From NCBI GenBank assembly GCA_018263115.1, contig JADFDC010000001.1, positions 1 through 64,000 of the forward strand: a stretch of DNA of 64,000 nt, in the 5' to 3' direction. The translations under genes and the position numbers were made by a program. A model generated the notes under the pieces. It did not search any database. It saw only the letters and a program-made list of their open reading frames with translations, and was not told where the DNA came from. Below, piece after piece: positions 50,490 to 59,511 of this stretch. The DNA is from Thiobacillus sp. (GTDB lineage: Bacteria > Pseudomonadota > Gammaproteobacteria > Burkholderiales > Thiobacillaceae). The stretch's first letter is position 1. Each line of letters starts with the position of its first letter.

Positions 50490-50730
50490 TTGTACTAGGG
50501 TTGGCTACGGCAGATGCCGACTTACGAAAGGGTTAACGGATGACACTGTTAATTCTTTAAGGACGGGTGACGGGTGGCCATGTAAGCCGGCTGTCCAGTG
50601 CCGATAGGCAATGTTTTATTTATTCAGTAGGTTCTGGCCCGGGCATCAGGGCCGGGCTGAACGATAAAAGTTGTGACAGGAATGCGGGGGATGCCAGGCC
50701 GACTCAAAGGGCGGCGGTATCCTCAAACAT
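50490..50730 (-). promoter_or_regulatory. Control region of the pilG operon
   Basis: This gap separates the haem-protein gene (ending at 50731) from pilG. It contains GTTAAC and GTTAATTC near 50532-50554, a weak inverted pair, but no convincing -35/-10 or sigma-54 site. The operon promoter is inferred to lie here from gene order only. Confidence 0.35.
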
Positions 50731-51450
50731 CTAGTTGATATCGCCAAGAATAATGCCCGGCTTGTAGTCATGAGGCAGCCGGACGCTGATAATGCCCGCC
50801 AAACCGCCCTTGACGTAACCATAGCCTTGCGGACCCGGGTACATCATGGAAATTGATTTTGGCGCCGCCTCTGGCGTGCCATGGCAGCTCAGGCAGCTTT
50901 CCTTGGCTTCGACGCGGCGTGCATATCGCAATTCTCCTGACTGGATTTCGAAGTATTCCTTGTTTCCGGATTTTTCCAGTTCGCGAATGGCTTTGAGGTC
51001 AAAGCCGTCAGGGGCATTCATGGGGTTCATGTATTTTTCCGAAGTCAGGCGAAACTTGCTGCGTGCGTTTGACTTCTGGCTGATATCCGCCAACTCGCGC
51101 TGTACGAGAGCGGGATTCTTTCTGTGGTAGGTGTCGAAATTGATGTGATCGACGCCATCTTTTTCGGTTGATTTCTGGTAGCGCTGGGTATCAATCGAGC
51201 TGCCGATCTCCAGACCGGCAAGCGCATCGTCCTTGATCCAGACCCCCTTGTAACTAGATGCCCATGTGCCGAAGTTTTCGGCCATGTCGGCGACGGAGCG
51301 TGCTTCATTGACTGCCTGAGCCGCATATGCCTTTGAACCGGCAAAATCCATCATGGCGTAAGCGCCAAGAGCGCCACCCAAACCCATGCCGAGTACTGCG
51401 AACATTAGTTTGCCCACCACGGCGGACTTTGCAACCTTATCTTTTGCCAT
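50731..51450 (-). CDS. Tll0287-like (DUF3365) haem-binding protein
   Basis: 239 aa. A basic N-terminal segment and membrane anchor (VGKLMFAVLGMGLGGALGAY) lead to an exported PAS-like DUF3365 domain: ARSVADMAENFGTWASSYKG, DTYHRKNPALVQRELADISQ and KFRLTSEKYMNPMNAPDGF. One c-type haem site, CLSCH, lies in EAKESCLSCHGTPEAAP. Such domains are found alone or as sensors of kinases and chemoreceptors. ATG 51450 has GGAG seven bases upstream. It precedes pilG on the same strand by 241 bases; a functional link is not shown. Confidence 0.88.
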   Translation of the reverse strand: MAKDKVAKSAVVGKLMFAVLGMGLGGALGAYAMMDFAGSKAYAAQAVNEARSVADMAENFGTWASSYKGVWIKDDALAGLEIGSSIDTQRYQKSTEKDGVDHINFDTYHRKNPALVQRELADISQKSNARSKFRLTSEKYMNPMNAPDGFDLKAIRELEKSGNKEYFEIQSGELRYARRVEAKESCLSCHGTPEAAPKSISMMYPGPQGYGYVKGGLAGIISVRLPHDYKPGIILGDIN

Positions 51451-51633
51451 TCTTAATCTCCTGTTATTGATTTTGACAAGGTCCACAAAGTTTTTCGGTA
51501 TGTGGACTAAGCCGGTTACGGCGTCAACCAGAAGAACTTGATAGGCTGTGACAGGAGTCTGGGAGTGTTAATCCATTATTAAGAAAGGGTATGGCACATG
51601 GCTATCACCTGGATTCCATCCTGCGAAATTTCG

Positions 51634-52536
51634 CTATTCAATTATTGTATTGAATTCCTCGACCTTGCCGCCCGCTATTTGCAGCAAAGTATCGCGAATC
51701 ATGGTGGGAACGTTCGAAATTCGCATGAAGGTACCCATGCCGGTATCCGGGAAACTGAGAGCAATGCGGTAGCGCGCGTGCAGGGCATGAATTTCATTGC
51801 CGACGATAAAGATTTCGTAGGGTAGGCTGGCGAATGATTCGGGCGCATTGATTGTCTTCAGCCAGCTGGCGTCGCCGTTCTCCTCATCGGTAAAGGCCAC
51901 GCCAAACACGGCAAGCTGCTTTCCAGGAATGATCACTTCATAAACCTTGGCCGTGTTCGCGACTTTTTTGGCCAGATTGTCACGGACGGTTCTAACCGCA
52001 TCGTTGAAGCTTTCCATTTCCGCCAGCCTGTTTTTGCCGGAATCCAGCCGTTCCATGCCCACCATGTAGCGATAGTTGCTGAGAGATTTGGCGCTTTCGT
52101 CCCCGCCAAATCCCTGGCCCGCGCCCAGCGCCCGGGCCAGTCTTTTTTGTATGCCTTCCACCGTGCTCTCAACACCGGAAAAGCGGTTGCGGAAAATGGC
52201 GCGGTACCAGTAATCCGGATTGGTGTAGGAAACCGTGCCATCGGCCTTGATCCCCACCCGGATGGCCGCGCCGGCGATGGTTTGCTTACCGGTTTCGGCG
52301 ATTTCCTTGAGCATGGCCTCGTCCGTGGCAATGACGATTCCGTGCCCAGGGTAATGTTTGGGGAAATATTTTCCGACTACCTTGAAACCCTCTGCCTCAA
52401 GCCGTTTTTCGGCGGATGTTGCTACCGCGTGCACATTTCCTGCCGCAAGCGGGTCGCCGTAAAAATAGGGATTGATGGCCCAGGCGGGTGCGGACATCAA
52501 CAGGCAGGTTAGGGACAACAAGATGCGATGCAGCAC
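51634..52536 (-). CDS. Exported protein of unknown function
   Basis: 300 aa. A GTG start at 52536 has AAGGAG eight bases upstream and gives a signal peptide LHRILLSLTCLLMSAPAWA followed by INPYFYGDPL. The mature region contains AGNVHAVATSAEKRLEAEGF, YTNPDYWYRAIFRNRF, and a late HARYRIALSFPDTGMGTF. Compact globular composition suggests a periplasmic domain, but no family is recognised. It stands alone between the haem-protein gene and the fructosamine kinase gene. Confidence 0.8.
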   Translation of the reverse strand: MLHRILLSLTCLLMSAPAWAINPYFYGDPLAAGNVHAVATSAEKRLEAEGFKVVGKYFPKHYPGHGIVIATDEAMLKEIAETGKQTIAGAAIRVGIKADGTVSYTNPDYWYRAIFRNRFSGVESTVEGIQKRLARALGAGQGFGGDESAKSLSNYRYMVGMERLDSGKNRLAEMESFNDAVRTVRDNLAKKVANTAKVYEVIIPGKQLAVFGVAFTDEENGDASWLKTINAPESFASLPYEIFIVGNEIHALHARYRIALSFPDTGMGTFMRISNVPTMIRDTLLQIAGGKVEEFNTIIE

Positions 52537-52657
52537 GATTCGGTCTCCTTGTGATTTTATAATTGCGTCCGTCTCAGGGCGCGGGACCGCCATGTTGTTA
52601 GACGCTGTTGTTCAACCGTATTGACGGCGGCTGCCGTAAACTTCTTTATGGTTGCCG

Positions 52658-53536
52658 TCAGCGGGTTTCGGCAAGCAGTTGCCTGATCATGTTTTCAGCC
52701 TGGTTGATGTAGCCGCCGCCAAACAGGTTGGCGTGGTTGAGGATGTGATAGAGGTTGTAAAGGGTTTTTCGCGTTGAATAGCCGGCATCGAGAGGCCAGA
52801 TTTCCCGGTAGGCTGAGTAGAAGCTTGAATGGAATCCTCCAAACAACTCAGTCATGGCCAGATCAGCTTCGCGGTCGCCGTAATAAACAGCCGGGTCAAA
52901 AATAACCGGTTCGCCGGATCGGGTAAACGCGGTATTGCCACCCCACAGATCGCCGTGTAGCAGGGAAGGAATGGGTTGATAACCCTGAAAGAAATCTTCC
53001 AGATGCATGAGGAGCGCTTCGCCCTGCTTTTGCAGTTTGTTGCCCAATCCATTTTGCGCAGCGAGTTCAAGCTGGAATCCAAGACGGTGCTTGCCCAGGA
53101 ATTCAACCCAGTCCTTTGTCCAGGGGTTGGATTGAAGCGTGCTGCCGATGGTGTTGTTACGCTTCCAGCCAAATTGCACGGTGGTGTGGCGATGCAGAGC
53201 CGCTAGCTGGTGGCCCATTTCGGATGGATTGCCAAGGCCGCCAAGATCCAGGTATTCGAGCGTCAGATATGCGATGTCCCCTGCCGTGCCATGGCAGATT
53301 GGTTGTGGCACGCGCAAGCTGTGGCTTTTCAGGAGTTCATCCAGTCCTTCTGCTTCGGTCTCGAACATCCATGCCAGGGCAGTGCGATTGGTTTTGATGA
53401 AATAACGCCGTGCGCCGCTGGCGAGGATGAATGCCTGGTTGATGCAGCCGCCGCCTGCGCTGTGCTGTGCATCTGGCCGGAATGATTCGCCGGTGGCGTG
53501 AGCGATGGCGGCCGCGATTTCATCGAACGCTGCCAT
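52658..53536 (-). CDS. Fructosamine kinase family protein
   Basis: 292 aa FN3K-family kinase that phosphorylates protein-bound fructosamine or ribulosamine, starting deglycation. Visible are QHSAGGGCINQAFILASGAR, the Lys of RRYFIKTNR, FETEAEGLDEL, and the aminoglycoside-kinase-like catalytic SLLHGDLWGGN and VIFDPAVYYGDREADLAM with EL-FGGF. It follows the DUF971 gene by 16 bases on the same strand, probably one operon. The bacterial substrate is not known. Confidence 0.92.
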   Translation of the reverse strand: MAAFDEIAAAIAHATGESFRPDAQHSAGGGCINQAFILASGARRYFIKTNRTALAWMFETEAEGLDELLKSHSLRVPQPICHGTAGDIAYLTLEYLDLGGLGNPSEMGHQLAALHRHTTVQFGWKRNNTIGSTLQSNPWTKDWVEFLGKHRLGFQLELAAQNGLGNKLQKQGEALLMHLEDFFQGYQPIPSLLHGDLWGGNTAFTRSGEPVIFDPAVYYGDREADLAMTELFGGFHSSFYSAYREIWPLDAGYSTRKTLYNLYHILNHANLFGGGYINQAENMIRQLLAETR

Positions 53537-53552
53537 GCGGAACCCTGCGGTC

Positions 53553-53954
53553 CTATTTCAGCGAGACGTACTTGGCGCTTTCCGGAATGCGTGAAGCGCC
53601 AGCCTCTTCCAGGCGTTTCAGATACGTCTGCCAGTATGCATCCTGATTCAGCCCAAGATCGTACAGATAGTCCCAGGAGTAGATTCCGGAGTTGTGCCTG
53701 TCGGAAAACTCCAGCACCACGGCATATTGGCCGACCGGTTCGATGCGATCGATGTCGACATATTTCTTGCCGGTTTGCAGCACTTCCTGGCCGGGGCCGT
53801 GCCCGCGCACCTCGGCAGAGGGCGAGTAAACCCGGAGATATTCGAAGGGCAATTCAAATCTCGCGCCGTTATCGAAAGCGATTTCAAGTTTCTTTGAAGC
53901 CTTGTGCAACTTGATTTCCGTGGGGATGGGCGTGTCTTTGGCCAGTCCGGACAT
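53553..53954 (-). CDS. DUF971 domain protein
   Basis: 133 aa. The DUF971 (gamma-butyrobetaine hydroxylase-like N-terminal) domain is seen as IKLHKASKKLEIAFDNGARF, ELPFEYLRVYSPSAEVRGHG, VDIDRIEPVGQYAVVLEFSD and SGIYSWDYLYDLG. Most bacterial members are free-standing with unknown role; some are linked to iron-sulfur or Mrp-like proteins. It is the first gene of the pair with fructosamine kinase. Confidence 0.88.
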   Translation of the reverse strand: MSGLAKDTPIPTEIKLHKASKKLEIAFDNGARFELPFEYLRVYSPSAEVRGHGPGQEVLQTGKKYVDIDRIEPVGQYAVVLEFSDRHNSGIYSWDYLYDLGLNQDAYWQTYLKRLEEAGASRIPESAKYVSLK

Positions 53955-54050
53955 GATAATTCCTGAGTATTTCGTTAAGGTATTAATTGCACCATAAACC
54001 CGGCGCGGAGAAAAGCAGTAGGGAATGTGGTTATTGCCAGAAGAGATTCA

Positions 54051-54127
54051 TGGCGCGCCCGGCGCGATTCGAACGCACGACCCCTGCCTTCGGAGGGCAG
54101 TACTCTATCCAGCTGAGCTACGGGCGC
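54051..54127 (-). tRNA. tRNA-Arg (anticodon CCG)
   Basis: Reading the minus strand, GCGCCCG (from 54127) pairs with CGGGCGC, then a discriminator G and encoded CCA (54051-54053). The D arm is AGCTCAGCTGGATAGAGT, the anticodon stem-loop is CTGCC-CTCCGAA-GGCAG with anticodon CCG, and the T arm contains GTTCGAATC. All four arms fold. Confidence 0.96.
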
Positions 54128-54247
54128 GAAGTGGCTGGAAGAATAGCCTGTTTGCGGGACAGCGTCCAGCAAGCCCGGAGGCCAAGCATTCCAGCAAGGC
54201 TTGAATATCCATATAATTCACACTTTTGAAAGCCTTAAGGACAGACC

Positions 54248-55087
54248 ATGGCAGACTCCCATGCCAATTCAAGCAAAACGACGCCACAGGAAGTTATCGT
54301 CTCCGTGGTGCTTGGGCTGGTTGCCCCGTTAATTGCCATCGTGCTGATGCTTGCGCTGGTCAACCGGATTCAGGGCGATCAGGTCGATGCGGATGCCCCC
54401 GAAATCGCTGAGCAAAGCGTACTGAAAAATATCACGCCAGTTGCGCATCTGGATGCATTGGATGCCAACGCACCGAAAGTCGAAAAATCGGGCGAAGAGA
54501 TTTTCAACACGGTCTGTACCTCTTGCCATACCGCTGGCGCGCTGGGTGCGCCCAAGCTGAATGCCAAAGGTGATTGGACATCCCGGCTGGGCCAGGGTTT
54601 TGAAAAGCTGACCACTAATGCCATCAATGGCATTCGCTCGATGCCTGCGCGTGGCGGCAACCCGGATTTGACGGATACCGAGGTAGCGCGGGCCGTGGCT
54701 TATCTGGCGAACTCCGCTGGGGCGAAATTCACTGCCCCTGAGGCATCTGCGCCCAGTGCGGCCGCCGCACCCGCGCCAGCCGAAGCAGCAACATCTGCAC
54801 CAGCGACGGCACCGGCAGCCGCCGCAGTCGCTACTGCAAATGATTCCGCCAAAGGTAAAAGTGTCTATGAAGCCAGCTGCGGCACCTGCCATGGGGCGGG
54901 GGTTGCTGGCGCGCCAAAACTTGGCGACAAGGCTGCATGGGGACCGCGCATCAAATCCGGCAACGACACGCTTTATGGATCCGCACTGAAGGGCAAAGGT
55001 GCCATGCCGGCCAAGGGCGGCAATGCCGGTTTGTCCGAGGCTGATGTGAAAGCTGCGGTGGATTACATGGTCGGACAGTCGAAGTAA
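54248..55087 (+). CDS. Dihaem cytochrome c5 family protein
   Basis: 279 aa. A membrane anchor at about residues 17-40 (VIVSVVLGLVAPLIAIVLML) keeps the protein on the periplasmic face. Two cytochrome c domains follow: CTSCH at residues 90-94 with RSMPARGGNPDLTDTEVA, and CGTCH at 211-215 with GAMPAKGGNAGLSEADV. A long Ala/Pro linker joins them. The distal Met ligands are likely in the MPARGG and MPAKGG motifs. It probably carries electrons to a terminal oxidase or reductase. Its stop overlaps the next gene by one base. Confidence 0.93.
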   Translation: MADSHANSSKTTPQEVIVSVVLGLVAPLIAIVLMLALVNRIQGDQVDADAPEIAEQSVLKNITPVAHLDALDANAPKVEKSGEEIFNTVCTSCHTAGALGAPKLNAKGDWTSRLGQGFEKLTTNAINGIRSMPARGGNPDLTDTEVARAVAYLANSAGAKFTAPEASAPSAAAAPAPAEAATSAPATAPAAAAVATANDSAKGKSVYEASCGTCHGAGVAGAPKLGDKAAWGPRIKSGNDTLYGSALKGKGAMPAKGGNAGLSEADVKAAVDYMVGQSK

Positions 55088-55908
55088 TGACTGAACTTGT
55101 TTGCCCTGCCTGTGGCAGCACGGAAGTACGCATTGCCGCGGTGCATGGCAACGATGGGTTGATACACCGGTTTTTCTATCACCCTTATCGCTGCCGGAAT
55201 TGCCGGCATCGTTACTGGCTGCGCTCCAGCCCGCGTATCGTAGCGGCCATCGTGTTCTTTGTCCTATTGATTGCAGTTGTCGCTTTGGGCGCTTGGTTGA
55301 GCGGTGATGGCGGCGGCGTCCGTTATACATCGAACAATGATTTGGTGGGTTCTTTGCACAAGCGCGCAAAAGCCAAGGATGCGGAAGCCCAAGTGCAGCT
55401 TGGCAGGATGTACGAAGATGGCGATGGCATCCTGAGGGATAGCAAGGAAGCGGTTCGCTGGTTTGGGCAGGCGGCCAATGCTGGCAACCGGGAAGGCCAG
55501 TACCAGTATGCGCTTGCGCTGATGGACGGTCGTGGCGTGGTGCAGGATTACCAGGCGGCCTTCAAGTGGCTGGAGGCTGCAGCAAAGGGCGGGCACCCTG
55601 GCGCGGAATTTCAGCTTGGCCGAATGTATTACAAGGGAATGGGCATTCCGGTTGACAAGGCCAAGGCCTATATCTGGTTCAATCTCGCTGCCGCGCGTGG
55701 TAATGAAGAGGCTTCACGGATCAGGGATGTCGCGCTCAAGCAGATTCCGCCGTCACAGGTAAATGAAGCGCAGGAAGCGGCCCGCAAACTGCACGACGAA
55801 ATGAGCGGCATGACAGGCGCGGATACCAGGACGGATGCGCCAGCCGGACTGCCTGCCAGGGAAGCCGACCCTTCGCTCAAACTGGATAGCGCGCTGTCAG
55901 AAAAATAA
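55087..55908 (+). CDS. Zinc-ribbon, single-TM Sel1-repeat protein
   Basis: 273 aa. An N-terminal four-cysteine ribbon (CPACGS near residue 6, CRNCRH near residue 36) precedes one transmembrane helix (IVAAIVFFVLLIAVVALGAW). Sel1/TPR-like repeats follow, with AQVQLGRMYEDGDGILRDSK, GQYQYALALMDGRGVVQDYQ and AEFQLGRMYYKGMGIPVDKA. This suggests a membrane-tethered scaffold with a cytoplasmic zinc domain. The start overlaps the cytochrome stop, so the two are cotranslated, but the family role is unknown. Confidence 0.85.
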   Translation: MTELVCPACGSTEVRIAAVHGNDGLIHRFFYHPYRCRNCRHRYWLRSSPRIVAAIVFFVLLIAVVALGAWLSGDGGGVRYTSNNDLVGSLHKRAKAKDAEAQVQLGRMYEDGDGILRDSKEAVRWFGQAANAGNREGQYQYALALMDGRGVVQDYQAAFKWLEAAAKGGHPGAEFQLGRMYYKGMGIPVDKAKAYIWFNLAAARGNEEASRIRDVALKQIPPSQVNEAQEAARKLHDEMSGMTGADTRTDAPAGLPAREADPSLKLDSALSEK

Positions 55909-57891
55909 TCAGCCGGCTGTAAACATGGCCTTGAGCGCGGCCAGGCTGTCGCTTCCCTGCTGACGCGATTCCGCGCTGTCGGGTTTTCCTGGCAGCCGGA
56001 TATCCTCACCCATTTCGGAGATAAATCGGCTGGGCTCGCAACCTACCCATTCACCCGCCCGCTTGCGTCGATCGCAGTAGGTAACAGTAAGAGATTTGCG
56101 AGCCCGGGTGATGCCCACGTACATGAGTCGGCGTTCTTCTTCCAGGCGTCCTTCTTCGGCCGCCTCGCGATGTGGCAGCAATCCTTCCTCGACGCCAGCC
56201 AGAAAGACATGGTCGTATTCCAGCCCCTTGGCGGCGTGCAGCGTCGACAGCCTGAGCAGGTCGGCTTCCTGATCATCGCGTTCATCCAGCAGGGTGATCA
56301 ACGCCACCATCTGTGTCAGTTCGAGCAGATTTTTCTCATCCTCATCGCCGCGTTTTTTCAGCCAGGTGAAGAAATCCAGAACATTGTTCCAGCGCGACTC
56401 GGCGGCACGTGGCTCTTCATTGTCATAAAGCCAGGCTTCATAGCCGACTGCCTGCATCAGGTCATCCAGAACCTGGCCAGCGGGTTCCCTTTCAGCGCGG
56501 AATGAGATGCGATTGATGAAGTCACAGAACTCGCGCAGCGGTTCGAGCTGACGCGGATTCAGGCGTTCCGCCGCCGCGCTGGAGAACGCCGCCCCGAACA
56601 GGCTGACATGCAGGTCCGCGGCAACCGCACCCAGTGTTTCGAGCGTGGATGCACCAATCCCGCGTTTGGGTGTGGTCACTGCCCGGATGAAAGCCGGATC
56701 GTCATCCGCGTTGGCGACAAGCCGGAGGTAGGAAGTGATGTCCTTGATCTCGGCCTTGTCAAAAAATGATTGCCCACCGGAAAGCTTGTAGGGGATTTTT
56801 TCATTGCGCAGCGCCTGTTCGAAAACGCGGGCCTGATGGTTTCCGCGATACAGAATGGCGTAATCCCGAAAGCGGGTGCGGTGCTGCATCTTGTGCGCCA
56901 GCATGCGCATGATGATGGTTTCCGCTTCCTGAACGTCATCCTTTGCGGTGACAACTTGAATGGCGTTTCCCAGTCCAAGATCGCTCCACAGCCTTTTCTC
57001 GAACAGCTTGGGATTGTGGGTGATGAGGCTGTTGGCCGCCTTGAGAATGCGCACCGTGGAACGGTAATTCTGCTCAAGCTTGATGACATGCAATTGCGGA
57101 AAGTCATCTTTCAAAACGCGCAGGTTATCCGCCGAGGCGCCGCGCCAGCCATAGATCGATTGGTCGTCGTCGCCGACCGCCGTGAAGCTTGCACGCGGCC
57201 CGGCCAGAAGCTTCAGCAATTGATATTGAGCGGCATTGGTATCCTGGTATTCGTCCACCAGGAGGTGCCTCAGGCGGTTTTGCCACTTGTCCAGAATCTC
57301 TGCATGTTCCATGAACAGTGAAACCGGCAGCCGGATAAGATCGTCGAAATCCACTGCCTGATAGGCCTTGAGCGTGGCATCGTAACGATCATAGAGTTTG
57401 GCCCAAACATGTTCATGCTCATTTACCGCAGCCTGCAGAGCCAGCGCGGGCGTCAGCATCTCGTTTTTCCAAAGGGAAACTTGCGTGGCGGCCTGACGGA
57501 TGAGTTGCCGGTCAGTCGTCTTGAGAATTTCGGAAATGATCTGCTGGGCATCGGTGCTGTCCAGAATCGAGAAGCGCGGCTTCAATCCGATGGATGCCGT
57601 TTCCTCACGCAGAATCCGCAAACCCATCGAATGGAAGGTGGTGACGATCAGTCCTTTGCTATCCTTGCCGGCAAGCAGTTTTTCAGCCCGCTCCTGCATT
57701 TCCCTGGCGGCCTTGTTGGTGAAGGTGATGGCGGCAATGCCGCCGGGCTTGTACCCGCATTCACGTATCAGCCAGGCAATCTTGTGCGTGATGACACGAG
57801 TCTTGCCGGAACCCGCGCCAGCCAGGACCAGCAATGGGCCATCCAGATATTTCGCGGCTTCGCGTTGGGGAGGGTTGAGTTGGGAGAGCAT
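55909..57891 (-). CDS. rep: Rep-type UvrD-family DNA helicase
   Basis: 660 aa superfamily 1A helicase. Motifs in order: Q motif LNPPQREAAKYLDGPLLVLA, Walker A AGAGSGKTRVITHKIAWL, FHSMGLRIL, LLVDEYQDTNAAQYQLLKLL (motif II), VGDDDQSIYGWRGA (III), LEQNYRSTVRIL (IV), STLHAAKGLEYDHVFLAGVE (V) and ERRLMYVGITRARKSL (VI). Length and motif detail fit Rep more than UvrD or PcrA. Rep clears proteins ahead of replication forks. Single gene, convergent with the Sel1 gene, divergent from apaH. Confidence 0.92.
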   Translation of the reverse strand: MLSQLNPPQREAAKYLDGPLLVLAGAGSGKTRVITHKIAWLIRECGYKPGGIAAITFTNKAAREMQERAEKLLAGKDSKGLIVTTFHSMGLRILREETASIGLKPRFSILDSTDAQQIISEILKTTDRQLIRQAATQVSLWKNEMLTPALALQAAVNEHEHVWAKLYDRYDATLKAYQAVDFDDLIRLPVSLFMEHAEILDKWQNRLRHLLVDEYQDTNAAQYQLLKLLAGPRASFTAVGDDDQSIYGWRGASADNLRVLKDDFPQLHVIKLEQNYRSTVRILKAANSLITHNPKLFEKRLWSDLGLGNAIQVVTAKDDVQEAETIIMRMLAHKMQHRTRFRDYAILYRGNHQARVFEQALRNEKIPYKLSGGQSFFDKAEIKDITSYLRLVANADDDPAFIRAVTTPKRGIGASTLETLGAVAADLHVSLFGAAFSSAAAERLNPRQLEPLREFCDFINRISFRAEREPAGQVLDDLMQAVGYEAWLYDNEEPRAAESRWNNVLDFFTWLKKRGDEDEKNLLELTQMVALITLLDERDDQEADLLRLSTLHAAKGLEYDHVFLAGVEEGLLPHREAAEEGRLEEERRLMYVGITRARKSLTVTYCDRRKRAGEWVGCEPSRFISEMGEDIRLPGKPDSAESRQQGSDSLAALKAMFTAG

Positions 57892-57960
57892 CAGAAAAGA
57901 CAGGAAAATCAGGGAAGAATTGTATCATTCGACTCCAATGACAATCCCCGGAATTCCTGA

Positions 57961-58797
57961 ATGCCCACCTATGTAATCGGCGATGTGCAGGGTTGTTTTT
58001 CATCATTGCAAACGCTGCTGAAGGCTTGCGATTTCAGCCGCGCAAGGGACACACTCTGGTTTGTCGGCGACCTGGTCAATCGCGGTCCGGAATCCCTGCA
58101 AACGCTGCGTTTTGTCCGCGATCTTGGCGACCGGGCAGTGGTGGTGCTGGGTAATCACGATCTGCACCTGTTGGGGGTATGGGCTGGTCACCGCAAGGTA
58201 CATCACAGCGATACGCTGGCGCCGATACTGGAGGCAGCCGATTGCGATGAGCTCATGCAGTGGTTGCTGCACAGGGAAATCGCGCATTACGAACACGGCG
58301 TGTTGATGGTGCATGCTGGCGTATGGCCGGGCTGGACGCTTGAAGACACCCTGTTTCATGCACAGGAACTGGGGGCGGCATTACGCGGCCCGGATTTCGA
58401 ATGGGTGTTCGCGCATCTGTATGGATCGGTCCCTTCGATCTGGTCGGATGACCTGACGGGCGCCGACCGGCTGCGCGTGATTACCAATGCCTTTACCCGC
58501 ATGCGTTTTTGCGGGCTCGATGGCGAAATGGAATTTCATCACAAGGGTCGTCTTGGCAGTGCGCCTGCACCGCTTGTGCCGTGGTTTGATGTGCCGGGCA
58601 GGAAAACTGCCGGCTTGCCTGTTGTGTGCGGCCACTGGTCGGCGCTGGGGCTGTATCTGCGCGAGGACATCTTCGCGCTCGATACCGGCTGCCTGTGGGG
58701 CGGCCAGCTTAGTGCGCTGAAGTTTGAAGCAGGGCGGCTTGAAGATCGCCGGATAATTCAGGTGAACTGCCCATCGGTTCGAAACCCAGACAAGTAG
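57961..58797 (+). CDS. apaH: ApaH, diadenosine tetraphosphatase
   Basis: 278 aa metallophosphatase that splits Ap4A symmetrically to ADP. Metal motifs are YVIGDVQGCFSSL, FVGDLVNRGPESLQTLRFV, VVLGNHDLHLLGV, MVHAGVWPGW and VCGHWSALGLY followed by DTGCLWGGQLSAL. It diverges from rep. Its last 89 bases overlap the convergent acyltransferase gene, and both reading frames are intact across the overlap. Confidence 0.96.
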   Translation: MPTYVIGDVQGCFSSLQTLLKACDFSRARDTLWFVGDLVNRGPESLQTLRFVRDLGDRAVVVLGNHDLHLLGVWAGHRKVHHSDTLAPILEAADCDELMQWLLHREIAHYEHGVLMVHAGVWPGWTLEDTLFHAQELGAALRGPDFEWVFAHLYGSVPSIWSDDLTGADRLRVITNAFTRMRFCGLDGEMEFHHKGRLGSAPAPLVPWFDVPGRKTAGLPVVCGHWSALGLYLREDIFALDTGCLWGGQLSALKFEAGRLEDRRIIQVNCPSVRNPDK

Positions 58798-59506
58798 ATA
58801 TTTCACGGTGTGCCTCTTCCGCCAATGCCCGGCGGTCGGAATTCTTCAATGGCATGCAAAAATCGAGACGGGCGACAATTTCCACCTCGCCTGTAATTTG
58901 CCAGAGCGATTTGCCGAATGTCATTTCATCAATATACGCGGCAGCCTGGCAGTGATTCCCCTCGGGTGTTTGATATCGAATCCCTGCAGGCACAACTGGC
59001 AGATTTTCCTTTACCGCAGGCTGGAACAACGAAGGCATGAAACGTCTGAGTTGGCGGCCATCTGAAGAAGTGCCTTCCGGAAAGACAGCGACCCAGGCGC
59101 CATCCTGCAACAAGGCATGCATTTCGTTATTGATGCGGGCGGTGTCATGTTTTTTCGCGCGCTGGATGAAAAGCGTACCGGCACGGTGCGCAAGCCAGCC
59201 TGCGACCGGCCAGCTTCGTATTTCGTGCTTGGAAACAAAATGCACTCTCCTGGCGGCATGGATGACAAAAATGTCCAGCCAGGAAACGTGATTGGCAACC
59301 AGTAATGCACCGTGATCAAATTCTGGCGGATGACCCGCTTTGAGCGTGACGCCGAGAATTTTCAGAAGTTTTGCGGACCAGGCCGATATGACCTGATCTC
59401 GCCTGATTTTCGGATAGAACTGAAACATCACCGCCACCTGCCAGATGCCCCCTGATAAATGAATTAGCAGGCGGGCAAGACGGGACAGGCGGCGGATCTG
59501 TACCAT
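58709..59506 (-). CDS. Lysophospholipid acyltransferase family protein (PlsC-like)
   Basis: 265 aa. The catalytic H-X4-D is in LLVANHVSWLDIFVI; later blocks are FVSKHEIRSWPVAGWLAHRA, LFIQRAKKHDT and VAVFPEGTSSDGRQL. An N-terminal hydrophobic helix suggests inner-membrane attachment. Likely 1-acylglycerol-3-phosphate or ornithine-lipid type acyltransferase; the exact substrate is not visible. ATG 59506 is preferred to the TTG just before it. It lies six bases after the glycine-zipper gene and overlaps apaH at its tail. Confidence 0.88.
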   Translation of the reverse strand: MVQIRRLSRLARLLIHLSGGIWQVAVMFQFYPKIRRDQVISAWSAKLLKILGVTLKAGHPPEFDHGALLVANHVSWLDIFVIHAARRVHFVSKHEIRSWPVAGWLAHRAGTLFIQRAKKHDTARINNEMHALLQDGAWVAVFPEGTSSDGRQLRRFMPSLFQPAVKENLPVVPAGIRYQTPEGNHCQAAAYIDEMTFGKSLWQITGEVEIVARLDFCMPLKNSDRRALAEEAHREISTCLGFEPMGSSPELSGDLQAALLQTSAH

Positions 59507-59511
59507 CAATA

